Shown here in pieces: positions 53,095 to 63,460 of a DNA stretch of 64,000 nt. Source of the stretch: Sarcophilus harrisii (taxonomy: Eukaryota > Chordata > Mammalia > Dasyuromorphia > Dasyuridae); assembly GCF_902635505.1 (NCBI RefSeq), contig NC_045426.1, positions 333,116,374 through 333,180,373 on the forward strand, given 5' to 3'. Positions within the stretch are counted from its first letter, which is position 1. Each line of letters begins with the position of its first letter. Made by a program: the position numbers and the translations under genes. The notes beneath the pieces are model-generated. The model saw only the letters and a list, made by a program, of their open reading frames with translations. It was not told the origin of the DNA and did no database searches.

Positions 53095-53200
53095 TCTACT
53101 GATTTAAGAGTCAGAAGAGCTGGATTCGGTTCTTTGACATTGCCTTAATTTCCCAGGGCTTCAATTTCTTCATATGTAAAATGAGAGTGTTGGAATAAAA
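53095..53200 (+). mobile_element. MIR-type SINE fragment
   Basis: AAGAGTCAGAAGAGCTGGAT and CTTCATATGTAAAATGAGAG. An (AT)n run of about 14 units follows at 53,251-53,278. Confidence 0.5.
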
Positions 53201-53394
53201 CATTTAAAATATAATATAAAATAAAACATCTTTAATTTAATATTAGATGTCATATATATATATATATATATATATATTAGGAAAAAACCAGTTGACAAAA
53301 ACGCTTACTAACTTATGCTCTTAGCTATCCATGAATTGGCTAGATAGATAGGATTTGGGTAAGGGGGAGAGCGCTTGGGGTTGGTAAAGAATAA

Positions 53395-53590
53395 CAAGAA
53401 TAGTAATAATAATAGCTCATATTTCTATAAAGCTTTATGGTTTACTAAGCACTTTCTTCCCAATAATCTTATAGGGATTAAAAATATTATATTTCCCACT
53501 TTACAGATAAGTAAACTTGAGTCTCAGAAGTGAAGTGACACAGCTTACACAATTTATAAATGGCCTAGATAAGACTAGAGCTCAGTGTTC
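53395..53590 (-). mobile_element. MIR-type SINE, reverse orientation
   Basis: TAATAATAGCTCATATTTCT, AAGCTTTATGGTTTACTAAG, CCCACTTTACAGATAAGTAA and TAGAGCTCAGTGTTCTATGC. The following 53,591-54,219 has no assignable feature. Confidence 0.62.
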
Positions 53591-54219
53591 TATGCCAGTA
53601 GACCGCTCAAAAATCTCCATAAAGAATGCTTCTTCTATATGATTAAAATTATTAGATGTACAGAAGGAGATGTTAGCAGATCTGGGAAAAGCTATGCAAT
53701 AGGTCTGCTTTGACATCTTCATTCATGAATTTCAACTTTTCCTAAGCAAATCTAAATCTGAGAATGATAGTCCATAGTACAAAGAAGAGAAAAATGATAC
53801 CAACAGTTTCATGGCTTGTACATACTATCCTCCCAAGAGCATTTAAAGCACAAGAAGGAATTGATTTTCTGAGGGAAAAGTCTTTTTAAAAAATTCAATA
53901 CACTCACTGTGTCTAAACTTGGCTCAGCAGAGAACACAGAGCAAGCTGACCTTTCGTTAAGGAGATAAACACCGAGAAAGAAGAATATTAAGTACATCTG
54001 ATACATAAGGGCTTCAAGGACAAGAATGAGGAGTGGAAAGTTATTGCTGTATAAAAGGAATAGGTTCCAGGAGAAGAAATTAATCAAACTGTAGACTATC
54101 TCATTTATTCAGTTCATTAATCAGAAGGGTTCCACAGGAAGGACCCTGTCCCCTTTGAGAATGACTCATACTCACCTGCTTTGCTGAAGGGAAGAAAAGG
54201 AAGATTGGAATCATCAAAA

Positions 54220-54455
54220 TAACAATAATAGCTGACATTTCCATAATATTTTGTAGTTTATAACATTCCTTCCCAGCTATAACCCTGAGAAACAGACAGG
54301 GTTAGTATAAATATTAATCACTCCCATTTTACAGATAGATTTACTTGAAGTTGACAGCCTAAATGACTTGTCCAAGATTATATAGTTGGTATATAACAGA
54401 GCCTGGACTCAGTTCCCCAAATCCCCTGACTTTATGTATAATATCCTTCCATCTC
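54220..54455 (-). mobile_element. MIR-type SINE, reverse orientation
   Basis: CAATAATAGCTGACATTTCC, ACTCCCATTTTACAGATAGA, GTCCAAGATTATATAGTTGG and GCCTGGACTCAGTTCCCCAA. Confidence 0.62.
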
Positions 54456-54880
54456 TAGTGAGAGTGCTAACTTAGGAGTCTGAAGACTAAGGCTTTTAAG
54501 CCTTTTCATTATTACAATACTATGTGACTCTAGATGAGTTATTTCATTGACCTGGCTCCCAATTGTCTTATCTGTAAAATAAGGTGTGTTGTGGGCCCAT
54601 CCTGTGAGTGTAAGTGGTTATCCTTGAAATCTCTTTAGACTCACCTCTCCCATGCCCCTTTTCTGAAAGATATTCTTTGCTGTCAGGTAATAGTAGTAGT
54701 GGTAGTGGTGGTAATGATAGGGGTGGTGATGGTGGGACTTGGACTCAAACCCCAGTGTGCCTATACCTAGTATGCAAGCCCTGAGCAAATCAGTTAATCC
54801 CTTGGGGGCTCAATTTCCTAATTTTTAAATGGGGATAATAATGTTAGCTACTGACAGGATTTAGCTTTAGCTATTCCACA
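54456..54880 (+). mobile_element. Two MIR-type SINE fragments with a GGT-rich run between
   Basis: GTCTGAAGACTAAGGCTTTT to GTCTTATCTGTAAAATAAGG is the first. TGGGACTTGGACTCAAACCC, AGCAAATCAGTTAATCCCTT and CTAATTTTTAAATGGGGATA is the second. Imperfect (GGT/AGT)n lies at 54,692-54,735. Confidence 0.5.
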
Positions 54881-55084
54881 GTATTTTTTTTAAATGTTTA
54901 AAGTAAAACGTTTTGTCAAATTAAAGCACTCTCTAAAGAGAAACTTTTGTCTTTACTCTAGTGTTACTTTTAGAGTAAGTTAATGTTTCATAAAAGGGAC
55001 ATCTTGGAAAAGAAAAATCTTCAAAAAATTTAATATGAAATCTCAGAATCTTAGCCTCCTAGTAGGGGGAAGTCATTTTAACTT

Positions 55085-55130
55085 TTCCAGTTCAAATCAA
55101 CAAACATAATTAAGCTCCAACTATGTGCAA
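55085..55130 (-). mobile_element. L2 3' tip, reverse orientation
   Basis: AAATCAACAAACATAATTAA and CTCCAACTATGTGCAAGAC. It is cut by the SINE that follows. Confidence 0.4.
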
Positions 55131-55133
55131 GAC

Positions 55134-55375
55134 TGGTCAGCTAAGTGATGGGATTTGGATAGAGTGACAGGCCTAGAGACTTGTCTTCTTGAGTTCAATT
55201 CTGGCCTCAGACACTTACTAGCTCTGTGGCTCTGAGTAACTCATTTAACCCCTATTTATCTCAGTTTCCTCATCTGCAAAATGAGCTGGAGAAGGAAGTG
55301 GCAAACCACTCTAGTATCTCTGACAAGAAAATCCCAACTGGGATCAAGAAGAGTTAGATACAACTGAAAAACAAA
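55134..55375 (+). mobile_element. tRNA-derived marsupial SINE (long form)
   Basis: GGTCAGCTAAGTGATGGGAT, CACTTACTAGCTCTGTGGCT, GGAGAAGGAAGTGGCAAACC, CCCAACTGGGATCAAGAAGA and a CAACTGAAAAACAAACAAC tail. Confidence 0.82.
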
Positions 55376-55539
55376 CAACAAATAGCAAGGCAATATTCTA
55401 GTTCCAATAGCTACAGGGATATAGCCTGAATTAGTAAGCAAATGAAGGAAAAACTCTGAGGGTATACAAGTGGTACCTGTCTATATGATAGCCAGGTTTC
55501 CTTCCTACCAAGAATCCTTCCTTTTTTTTTTTTTTAATT

Positions 55540-56075
55540 CTTTTTTTATTTTCAGTTTAAATTCTTTCCTGGCTTTTGTTTTGTTAAGAATTCTTTCCCT
55601 TTATGTGCTATCATTTTTGTGTTGTGGAAATGTTTGTTTTACTCCATAGAATAAAAAAAAAATTCCACAAAATTACATAAATTAAAGAAAAAAGAATTCT
55701 TCTTCTAGCCAAAGTTGTAAAAGGGATCTCCTTCCATTTCCCTCTATGTTGTATATTATAAACTTTAATATTTAGATCAAATGTTGCTTTGGAATTTAAT
55801 ATGGCATATAATATAAATTGGTCTAAATCTAGTTTCTGCTACATTACTCCCCAGTTTTTTTGTTGACTAAGGAGTCTTTAATTTGGTAGATAATATCCCT
55901 AGATTTGTTGAACTTAGGCTGTTATGTTTGATTGATTTTGAATCTTCTTTAAATGGTTTATTTCACTGATCCATTTTTAATTTTTAAAAACCAATACCAA
56001 ATAAATAATTTTGTTTGCTTCTTTATAATATAAGATCTGATAGTGCTAAGTGTCTCCTTTATTCCTTTTCATTTT
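55540..56075 (-). mobile_element. Old L1 ORF2 fragment, reverse orientation
   Basis: AGAATTCTTCTTCTAGCCAA, GGGATCTCCTTCCATTTCCC, AAATTGGTCTAAATCTAGTT and TATAATATAAGATCTGATAG match the reverse strand of ORF2 upstream of the C-terminal domain. An unrelated retroelement terminus (55,600-55,665, like 13,690) lies near its left end. Confidence 0.6.
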
Positions 56076-56084
56076 ATCTTATTA

Positions 56085-57420
56085 TCTTTAAAAATGTTAC
56101 TTATTTTTAATATTAATTTAAAAAAATTTAGTTCCAAGTCTTTCCCTTCTTCTAGCCCTTCCCTTACTCATTGAGAAGATAAGCAATATAACATCCATCA
56201 TACCTATGAAGTTATGCAAAATGTATTTCCATATTAGCCATGTTGGAAAAAAAAAAGCAAGAAAAATAAGTGAAAAAATTATGCTTCAATTTTCATTCAG
56301 AATTCATTAGTTCTTTCTCTGGAAGTGAATATCATTTTTTTTTATCATAAAGCCTTTAGAATTGTCTTGGATCATTGTATTGGTCAAATGTCTTAAGTTT
56401 TTCACAGTTATCATTATCTTAATATTGCTGTTACTATGTACAATGTTCTGGTTCTTCTTACTTTTCTTTGTATAAATTCATATAAATCTTTCCAGATTTT
56501 TCTGAGATGATCCTGCTCATCACTGATCATACCTTTTCCATCACAGTCATATAATGGAACTTGTTCGACCATTCCCTAATTAAGGGACATCCCCTCAACT
56601 TCCAATTCTTTGCCACCACAAAAAAGCTACCATAATTTTTTTTAGGCCTTTTTCCTTTTTCTTTGATCTCTTTGGGACAAGTGGTATTTCTGGATCAAAG
56701 AATAGACACATTTTTTAGCCTTTTGCATAGTTCTAAATCGTTCTTTTAAATGGTTAGAGCAGTTCACAAACCTACCAACACTGCATTAATGTCCCAATTT
56801 TTCTGTATCCTTGTCAGCACTTGTCATTTTCCTTTTCTGTCTTGTTTGCTACTCTGATAGATTTGCTAGTCTGATAGTGTAGTGATACCTTAGAATTGTT
56901 TTAATTTATATTTTTCTAATCAATAATGACTTAGAGCAATTTTTATATATTAATAGTCTTTATTTCTCCTGAAAATTATGCTTTACCTTTGGCTATTTAA
57001 TAATTAGAAAATGGCTCTTATTTTTATAAATTTGATTCTATTTCTTATATATTTGAAAAATGGTATCCTTTTTATTCCTACACTTTTTCTTCATTTTCCT
57101 TAAGATTCTTGTCCTTTTGTTCCTTTCAATTTGTTTTGTTATTATTTTGTCTAGTTTTATAAAGTGATTGTCTTGTTATTTACATTACACTGGCATAGCC
57201 TTACATGAATAAGAGTTTTCAAATTTTGAACAGTTGTTCTATTATGTCAAAGGGTTTTCCCCCATACATTTATTGATATACTTATATGATTTTAATTTTT
57301 CATTACTAATATCATGTAGTTGACAAATCATCTGCCCATTTTTTTGGTATAAATTCAACATGATTATAGTAAATAATCTTTAAAAAAATTTTATATCAGT
57401 ATTCACTAATGATATTAGTT
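56085..57420 (-). mobile_element. Old L1 LINE, 3' UTR plus ORF2 C-terminus, reverse orientation
   Basis: 3' UTR from CCCTTACTCATTGAGAAG; ORF2 region GGTTCTTCTTACTTTTCTTT, CATTCCCTAATTAAGGGACA, TTGATCTCTTTGGGACAAGT, CAACACTGCATTAATGTCCC and CTAATCAATAATGACTTAGA. From about 57,070 a more upstream ORF2 part follows (CATTTATTGATATACTTATA). Frames are destroyed. It is out of order with the 55,540 piece, which maps further upstream in L1, so the two are separate insertions or rearranged. Confidence 0.7.
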
Positions 57421-57424
57421 TATA

Positions 57425-58030
57425 ATTTTCATTATCCTTCTTTGGACTTCAATCCATTCTTCATATAATTGCCAAAGTAACTTTCTTAAAGCCCAGATTT
57501 AACCATGTAATCCTCTTGCTCAAGATCCTCTAATAATTCCCATTTACCTCTATTGTGACATAAAAGTTTTGTTTTAAGTGCTTAATATTCTGGGTCCAAC
57601 TTTTTTTTCCAGGTTTATTACATATTATTTTTCTTCAAATATTTTATCTTCCAGCTTGTTTTTCCCTGTACCTAGCATTCCATCTCCCACCTCTTCACCT
57701 TTGCATAAACCATGCCCCATCCTTAGAATATATTCCCTCTGCCTCACAGAATCCCTTACTTCCTTCAAAGCTTAGCTCAAAGTCTACCCTGATTCCCTAC
57801 CCTATCCTATCCTGTCACTAGTATTTTCTCCCCAATTATTTTGAATCTGCTTTATGTATATTATGTAATTATTTTTCTGTGTACATGTTATTTCCATCAA
57901 GTAGAATTCATCAACTAGAATTGTAAATTCTTGAGAACAGAGATCGTTTTGTTTTTGTTTTTGTATTTCTATAGTACTTAGCAAGTGTCCTAGCACATGC
58001 TAGATGCTTAATAAAGGCTTATTAAATTGA
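57425..58030 (+). mobile_element. L2 LINE 3' end
   Basis: CAATCCATTCTTCATATAAT, TTAAAGCCCAGATTTAACCA, CTTTGCATAAACCATGCCCC, AAAGCTTAGCTCAAAGTCTA, ATGCTAGATGCTTAATAAAG and GCTTATTAAATTGAATGA. One of the better preserved L2 termini here. Confidence 0.68.
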
Positions 58031-58184
58031 ATGATAAAATTCTCCTTCATCCTCAGGAATATTTATCTAACTCTTAATTGACTTCTTATGTCTAGTTAAA
58101 ACATCGTTTTTGAATTATACTATTTTGTTAGAGTGACATGGGATAATTTATTTTGTGTTAAATACAAATCTGTTTGTTCCAGCA

Positions 58185-58500
58185 TAGTGAAATACATCAA
58201 AGATCATTTAGGCCAGGTAGAAATACAATACAATATGACCAAAAAACCGATCAAACTTAGAATTTAGGTTCAAGGCCAAGCTAAATTATTTATAAGTTGT
58301 GACATTTTGAAAATCACTTAAATAAAATGCTATTGAGGGGAAAAAAAGAAAGAAAATCACTTAATCCTTCTGAGCTTGGCTTTCTCATCTAGAGCATCCA
58401 TTGTGGGATTCACAATATGTGAAAGGGTTTAGTGACTAATTTATTCTGTGCATAGTATATAATAATTGCTTAATAAATGTTCAAATAATGATTGATAGTA
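58185..58500 (+). mobile_element. MIR-type SINE, with an internal A/G-rich insertion
   Basis: TTAGGTTCAAGGCCAAGCTA, AAAATCACTTAATCCTTCTG, CTTTCTCATCTAGAGCATCC and TATAATAATTGCTTAATAAA. AAAATCACTTAA is duplicated (58,310 and 58,352) around AAAAAAAGAAAG, so a small insertion with its own duplication is possible. Confidence 0.5.
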
Positions 58501-59706
58501 GCTAATATTAAAGTAAAACAATAATTTAAAGTAGAGGTCAAGAACTTTTCTCTAACAAACAATTACTGTGGCAAAAAGTAGAATCACAACAAATGGGAAA
58601 CAATTTCCATTAGTTTTAAATGCAAAATGTTCTCGCTGATTTTTAAAGTTTAGAATAATCAGTTTAAATTTTTAAGTAAATAAATACACTTGAAGCCAAA
58701 ATCATACTTTAGGACCCCTAGTTGGGCCAAAGATAAGGGAGAAAGAAACATTTATATTAATGATGGAGGAGCAAGATAAAACAAAGTGAAAAATGAAAGA
58801 GAAGAAGAAATATGTAAACTACTAGTCATAATATGCTGTTTACTTAGGCTCTGGTTTACTGAGAAAATTATTACTACCATCTTCAATTCATAATACCTGA
58901 TGAGCCATTGTTCATAGGTCACCACCTGCTCTTATTCCAAAATCTCTAAGTGCCACAGGCACAGCAACTCATCAAGAAAGTATAAAATTATTTTCTGGAC
59001 CATAGAGGAGATGACCACTAAAAAAAAAGCAACTGAGAACTAAAACCAGTTTTTTTCCTATATCTGATCTAAAATAACCTCTATAACTTACTAGAAATAA
59101 TGTTGCTCCAGATAGAAGATCTGAAAAAAGAAACATAAACAATAGTCCTAGAAAACTAAAAAGTCCCTGAATTCTCTGAAGGTACAAAGGTAATTTTGAA
59201 TTTCTTTTGGAAGCTTAAAATGGTAAAGTAGCAAAACCCAAATCAGAATAGTTATTTAAACACTTTTCTTCCTTAAACTTTCTCAGGTTGAGCTATAGAT
59301 TTCCAATAGCTGGGTCTGTCTTCCCTTCCCCTCCTTACCAGCAGGACTCACTAAGCAATGGTATCTGGAGAAGTCAGAAATCCCTTCCTTTTGTCCTTCA
59401 TGTTATCTCTTCTGTTCAATTCTATTTTCAATGTTTACTTTAGATGATGACAAGCTCTAAAACAAGAACATGATTTCCATTGTGGGAAGTCCTCCATGAA
59501 AAATATTTGCAGACCCCATGAGGGATCCATTCCCTGAACCTGACTGCATTCCTAGGTCCCAGGCCATAGAAGCCATTCATTGGAATCTGTTTAAAGTAGG
59601 AATATGTGATCATAGCTTGATTCCTTCTTTGGTACTTTGTTCTTCTGAGGCATCTATGATCTCATCAGTCTAGATATTCCCCGGACCACAGATTCCAATC
59701 TTTCCT
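58501..59706. other. 1.2 kb with no recognised feature
   Basis: No repeat motif, tandem repeat or spliceable open frame found. Confidence 0.35.
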
Positions 59707-59724
59707 TTAAAAAGGGTGGGATAT

Positions 59725-60385
59725 TTTTGTAGTGGCTAAAAACTGGAAACTGAATGGATGTCCATCAGTTGGAGAATGGCTGAATAAATTGTGGTATATG
59801 AATATTATGGAATATTACTGTTCTGTAAGAAATGACCAACAGGATAATTTCAGAAAGGCCTGGAGAGACTTACACGAACTGATGCTGAGTGAAATGAGCA
59901 GGACCAGGAGATCATTATATACTTCAACAACAATACTATATGATGACCAGTTCTGATGGACCAGGCCATCCTCAGCAACGAGATCAACCAAATCATTTCC
60001 AATGGAGCAGTAATGAACTGAACCAGCTATGCCAGAAAAAGAACTCTGGGAGATGACTAAAAACCATTACATTGAATTCCCAATCCCTATATTTATGCAC
60101 ACCTGCATTTTTGATTTCCTTCACAAGCTAATTGTACAATATTTCAGAGTCTGATTCTTTTTGTACAGCAAAATAACGTTTTGGTCATGTATACTTATTG
60201 TGTATCTAATTTATATTTTAATATATTTAACATCTACTGGTCATCCTGCCATCTAGGGGAGGGGGTGGGGGGGATAAGAGGTGAAAAATTGGAACAAGAG
60301 GTTTGGCAATTGTTAATGCTGTAAAGTTACCCATGCATATATCCTGTAAATAAAAGGCTATTAAATAAAAAAAAATAAAAAAAAA
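59725..60385 (+). mobile_element. L1 LINE 3' end, 18-bp perfect target-site duplications
   Basis: TTAAAAAGGGTGGGATAT is present at 59,707-59,724 and 60,386-60,403. The insert has the last ~75 codons of ORF2, a 3' UTR, a long G-rich tract (60,256-60,273), a CCTGTAAATAAAAGGC poly(A) signal region and an A-rich tail. Confidence 0.96.
59728..59956 (+). pseudogene. L1 ORF2 last ~75 codons, open
   Basis: VAKNWKLNGCPSVGEW, LNKLWYMNIMEYYCSVRNDQ, RDLHELMLSEMSRTRRSLY and YDDQF followed by the normal TGA at 59,954-59,956. No frame damage, but only the extreme C-terminus remains. Confidence 0.92.
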
Positions 60386-60403
60386 TTAAAAAGGGTGGGA
60401 TAT

Positions 60404-60645
60404 GGGAGCAGCTAGGTAGCACAGTGGATAAAGTGCCAACACTGGAATAAAGAGAATCTGAGTTCAAATTCAACCTTAGGTGCTTACTAGCTGTGTGGCA
60501 CCAGGCAAATCACTTAATCCTGTTTACCTCAGTTTCCTCATTTGCAAAATGAGCTGGAGAAGAAAATGTCAAACTACTTCTGTATCTTTGTAAAAAAAAA
60601 ACTGCAAATGAGATCACAAAGAATAGGACGTAACTGAACAACAAC
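60404..60645 (+). mobile_element. tRNA-derived marsupial SINE (long form)
   Basis: GGGAGCAGCTAGGTAGCACA, CTTACTAGCTGTGTGGCACC, CTCATTTGCAAAATGAGCTG, GAAAATGTCAAACTACTTC and a CTGAACAACAACAA tail. It starts directly at the right-hand copy of the L1 duplication. Confidence 0.85.
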
Positions 60646-60899
60646 AATCATCTTCAAATAAAGTACAATAACCACTGCTCCTACAGTGACCTCATTAAAG
60701 AGAAAAAAATGTTTTATCATAATCCATTACATTAATGTGCCACAATTTATTTAAACATTGCATTTTGTATATTTTCAGATTGTTTTAAGAGGGTATGGAT
60801 TCAATTCAATTTAAAGAACATTAAATATAAAGAAGTCATTGAAGATAAAAATGACAAAAAGAAACAAGGGCCTGCCCTTAAGGGGCTCATCTTTTACTA

Positions 60900-61144
60900 C
60901 TAAACGAATAGCTAACATTTATATAATACTTACTATGTGCCAAGCGTGGTGCTAAGTACTTTAAAAATGTTATTTCATTTGATCCTCACAACAACCCTAG
61001 GAGGTAGGTCCTATTATTTTCCCCATTTTACAGGTGAGGAAACTGAGAAAAGCAGAAGTTAAAGGACCTGCCCAGAATTATATACCTAGGAAATGTCCAA
61101 GGTTGGATTTGAAACAGAAATGCATTTGAAATGCATCACTCAGC
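60900..61144 (-). mobile_element. MIR-type SINE, reverse orientation, ended by an L1 insertion
   Basis: AATAGCTAACATTTATATAA, TACTATGTGCCAAGCGTGGT, CAACAACCCTAGGAGGTAGG, TTTTACAGGTGAGGAAACTG and CTGCCCAGAATTATATACC. A short direct repeat (AAATGCAT at 61,118 and 61,129) lies at the insertion point. Confidence 0.72.
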
Positions 61145-61656
61145 GTGAAATGAGCAGGACCAGGAGATCATTATATACTTCAACAACAATACTATATGAT
61201 GACCAGTTCTGATGGACCTGGCCATCCTCAGCAACGAGATCAACCAAATCATTTCCAATGGAGCAATAATGAACTGAACCAACTATGCCCAGAGAAAGAA
61301 CTTTGGGAGATAACTAAAAACCATTACATTGAATTCCCAATCCCTATATTTATGCCCACCTGCATTTTTGATTTCCTTCAGAGGATAATTGTACAATATT
61401 TCAGAGTCTGGTTCTTTTTATACAGCAAAATAATGTTTTGGTCATGTATACTTATTGTGTATCTAATTTATATTTTAATGTATTTAACATCTACTGGTCA
61501 TCCTGCCATCTAGGGGAGGGGGTGGGGGGTAAGAGGTGAAAAATTGGAACAAGAGGTTTGGCAATTGTTAACGCTGTAAATTTATCCATGCATATAACCT
61601 GTAAATAAAAGGCTATTAAATAAATAAAAAAAATAATACCCAGAAAAAAAAAAAAA
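61145..61656 (+). mobile_element. L1 LINE 3' end, 17-bp perfect target-site duplications
   Basis: GAAATGCATCACTCAGC flanks it at 61,128-61,144 and 61,657-61,673. It is truncated to the last ~22 codons of ORF2 (stop at 61,210-61,212) plus the 3' UTR, a G-rich tract (61,513-61,529) and an A-rich tail. Nearly identical over about 450 bases to the copy 1.4 kb upstream. Confidence 0.96.
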
Positions 61657-61689
61657 GAAATGCATCACTCAGCTACCTTGAAGATGTTC

Positions 61690-61862
61690 TTGTTCTCTTC
61701 AGTTGTTAGGACTGTTTCTATTTTGTATTTATTCAACCATACAAATAATTTCTCTCCAGTAGAATGTAAGCTCCTCCAGGATAGTGACTAATTTTTCTCA
61801 TTTCCAGTACACAATGCCTACTACTATCGTAGTCTCTAAATAAATACTTGTTGAACTGAATT
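61690..61862 (+). mobile_element. L2 3' end
   Basis: AGAATGTAAGCTCCTCCAGG, ATAGTGACTAATTTTTCTCA and TAAATACTTGTTGAACTGAA. Confidence 0.6.
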
Positions 61863-61959
61863 GAAGACATACATATGAAAAATTAGAAGCTATTTATAGC
61901 TATCACTTACATAACACTTTATGTACAGTCTGACCAAAGCACGAGACTGTAACTGCTTT

Positions 61960-62205
61960 ATAAATAATAATAATTATGATGATGATAACAATAATATTAC
62001 TATTAGCTAGCATTTGTATTAAACTTTAAGGTTTGAAAAGTGCTTTACAGATGTTATCTCATTTGCTATTATCCCCATTTTATAGTTTGGAAATGAGAAC
62101 AGTTTAAGTGACTTCCTCAACATCGCACAGCTATTAAGTGTCTGTCCTCCAGTCTTCTGACTCTTGGTCCAGTGTTCTATTCACTAGCTGCTTTTCTTTT
62201 ATCAA
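61960..62205 (-). mobile_element. MIR-type SINE, reverse orientation
   Basis: TTAGCTAGCATTTGTATTAA, AAGTGCTTTACAGATGTTAT, CATCGCACAGCTATTAAGTG and CAGTGTTCTATTCACTAGCT. A T run (62,231-62,247) and unassigned sequence follow to 62,884. Confidence 0.65.
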
Positions 62206-62884
62206 CTGATCTTTTCCTAGTCCTCCCTGAATTTTTTTTTTTTTTTAGCTATTGAAGCTTTCTACCATCACACCCTTTCCTCCTAGACATTCTAGTCTAG
62301 TATAGAGTATATATATAGGGAAGAGAGCACTCCAGACCTCCCCAATGGCTTTGATGCAGAAACTTCTTGGGGATGCTACAGAGGGGACTCTTATGCTGTG
62401 ACTAATAGGCCTCGACTTTCTGAAGCCTCTTCCATTTCTGAGAATCTGAGATTCTCATCTTGGCTATCCTGCTAAGTATGCAGCAGATCACTTTGGCAGG
62501 GCCAAAGGCCCATTTCCTTATGGATACAAGGCATAATAATAACTGTCCTATATATGTGAGGAAAGGGGGAGGAAGGTGTTGTGAGGATAAAATGAGATAA
62601 CTGTTTGAAATTCTTTGCCAACTCTGTGGCTTCAGGGATCCTGGTCCCTGCTTCCTATGGCACACTGAGAACAAAATCATGGAAGAAAGCCAATGGCTTT
62701 CAAAGCCATAGTGCTCTTGCCTTCCAGCATTAATCCTACCTTCCAGTTTAAGGCTGGGAAGTCAATACAGTTTTGTCATTTAAATAAATGACAAGGACAT
62801 ATTTTTCAAATGAATAAAGAGTATACTAGGTAGAATTCAAGTCAAATGATAGAACTAATAAAATAGAAGCTTTTGCAATATTAT

Positions 62885-63460
62885 TGTTGTGCCATAGTTT
62901 CCTTTTATTATCCTGCCTCAGTTTCCCTAATTTTCCTGCCTCACTTTCCCTGAATTGTTCTGCCTCAGTTCCTTGAATTGTTCTGCCTCATTCCCCCTGG
63001 TTGCAACTCCCTTCCTGACCATTAGGACTGAGATAATTTGGATTGTAGGTGGCCACTCTGACATTCCAAAAGTTAAAACTTTAGATGTCCTTTTTCAGAT
63101 GCCTAATTAGCATCCTCTATCTCTATGTTCTAGACTTCCTGGCTCTAGTTAGACATCTCCTAAATCCTCCCAATTTGTAAGAAATTATGGTCCTACCCCC
63201 AACATGTCAGAACTGAATTGATGGTCCCTGCCTGAAAATTCCCACAGTTTATCAGTGTTCGGAATCCATCCCTTTCTTTGCTACTCTGATCTTAAAGCCA
63301 CACATATATATCAATGGAACCTCACATAGGCTGCTGAATGCTTTGAGACAGCCCTGGGACTAAAATGGATCCTTTGGTCCCAGAAAATCTCTCCCTTTCA
63401 GAAATCCAAATAAAATCTTAAAAACTCTCTAATCTCTATCTTGCCTCCATTTCTCCAGCA
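62885..63460 (+). mobile_element. Probable solo LTR of an endogenous retrovirus
   Basis: Begins TGTTGTGCCATAGTTTCC and ends TTTCTCCAGCA, about 576 bases. It has a poly(A) signal (AATAAAATC, 63,409-63,417) about 45 bases before the end, the position expected for R/U5. The 5' part has a short tandem array of TTCTGCCTCAG.TTCC-type units (about 62,912-63,005). I recall similar marsupial LTRs, but flanking repeats are not convincing here, so the boundaries are provisional. No internal viral sequence is seen. The copy looks old. Confidence 0.55.
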
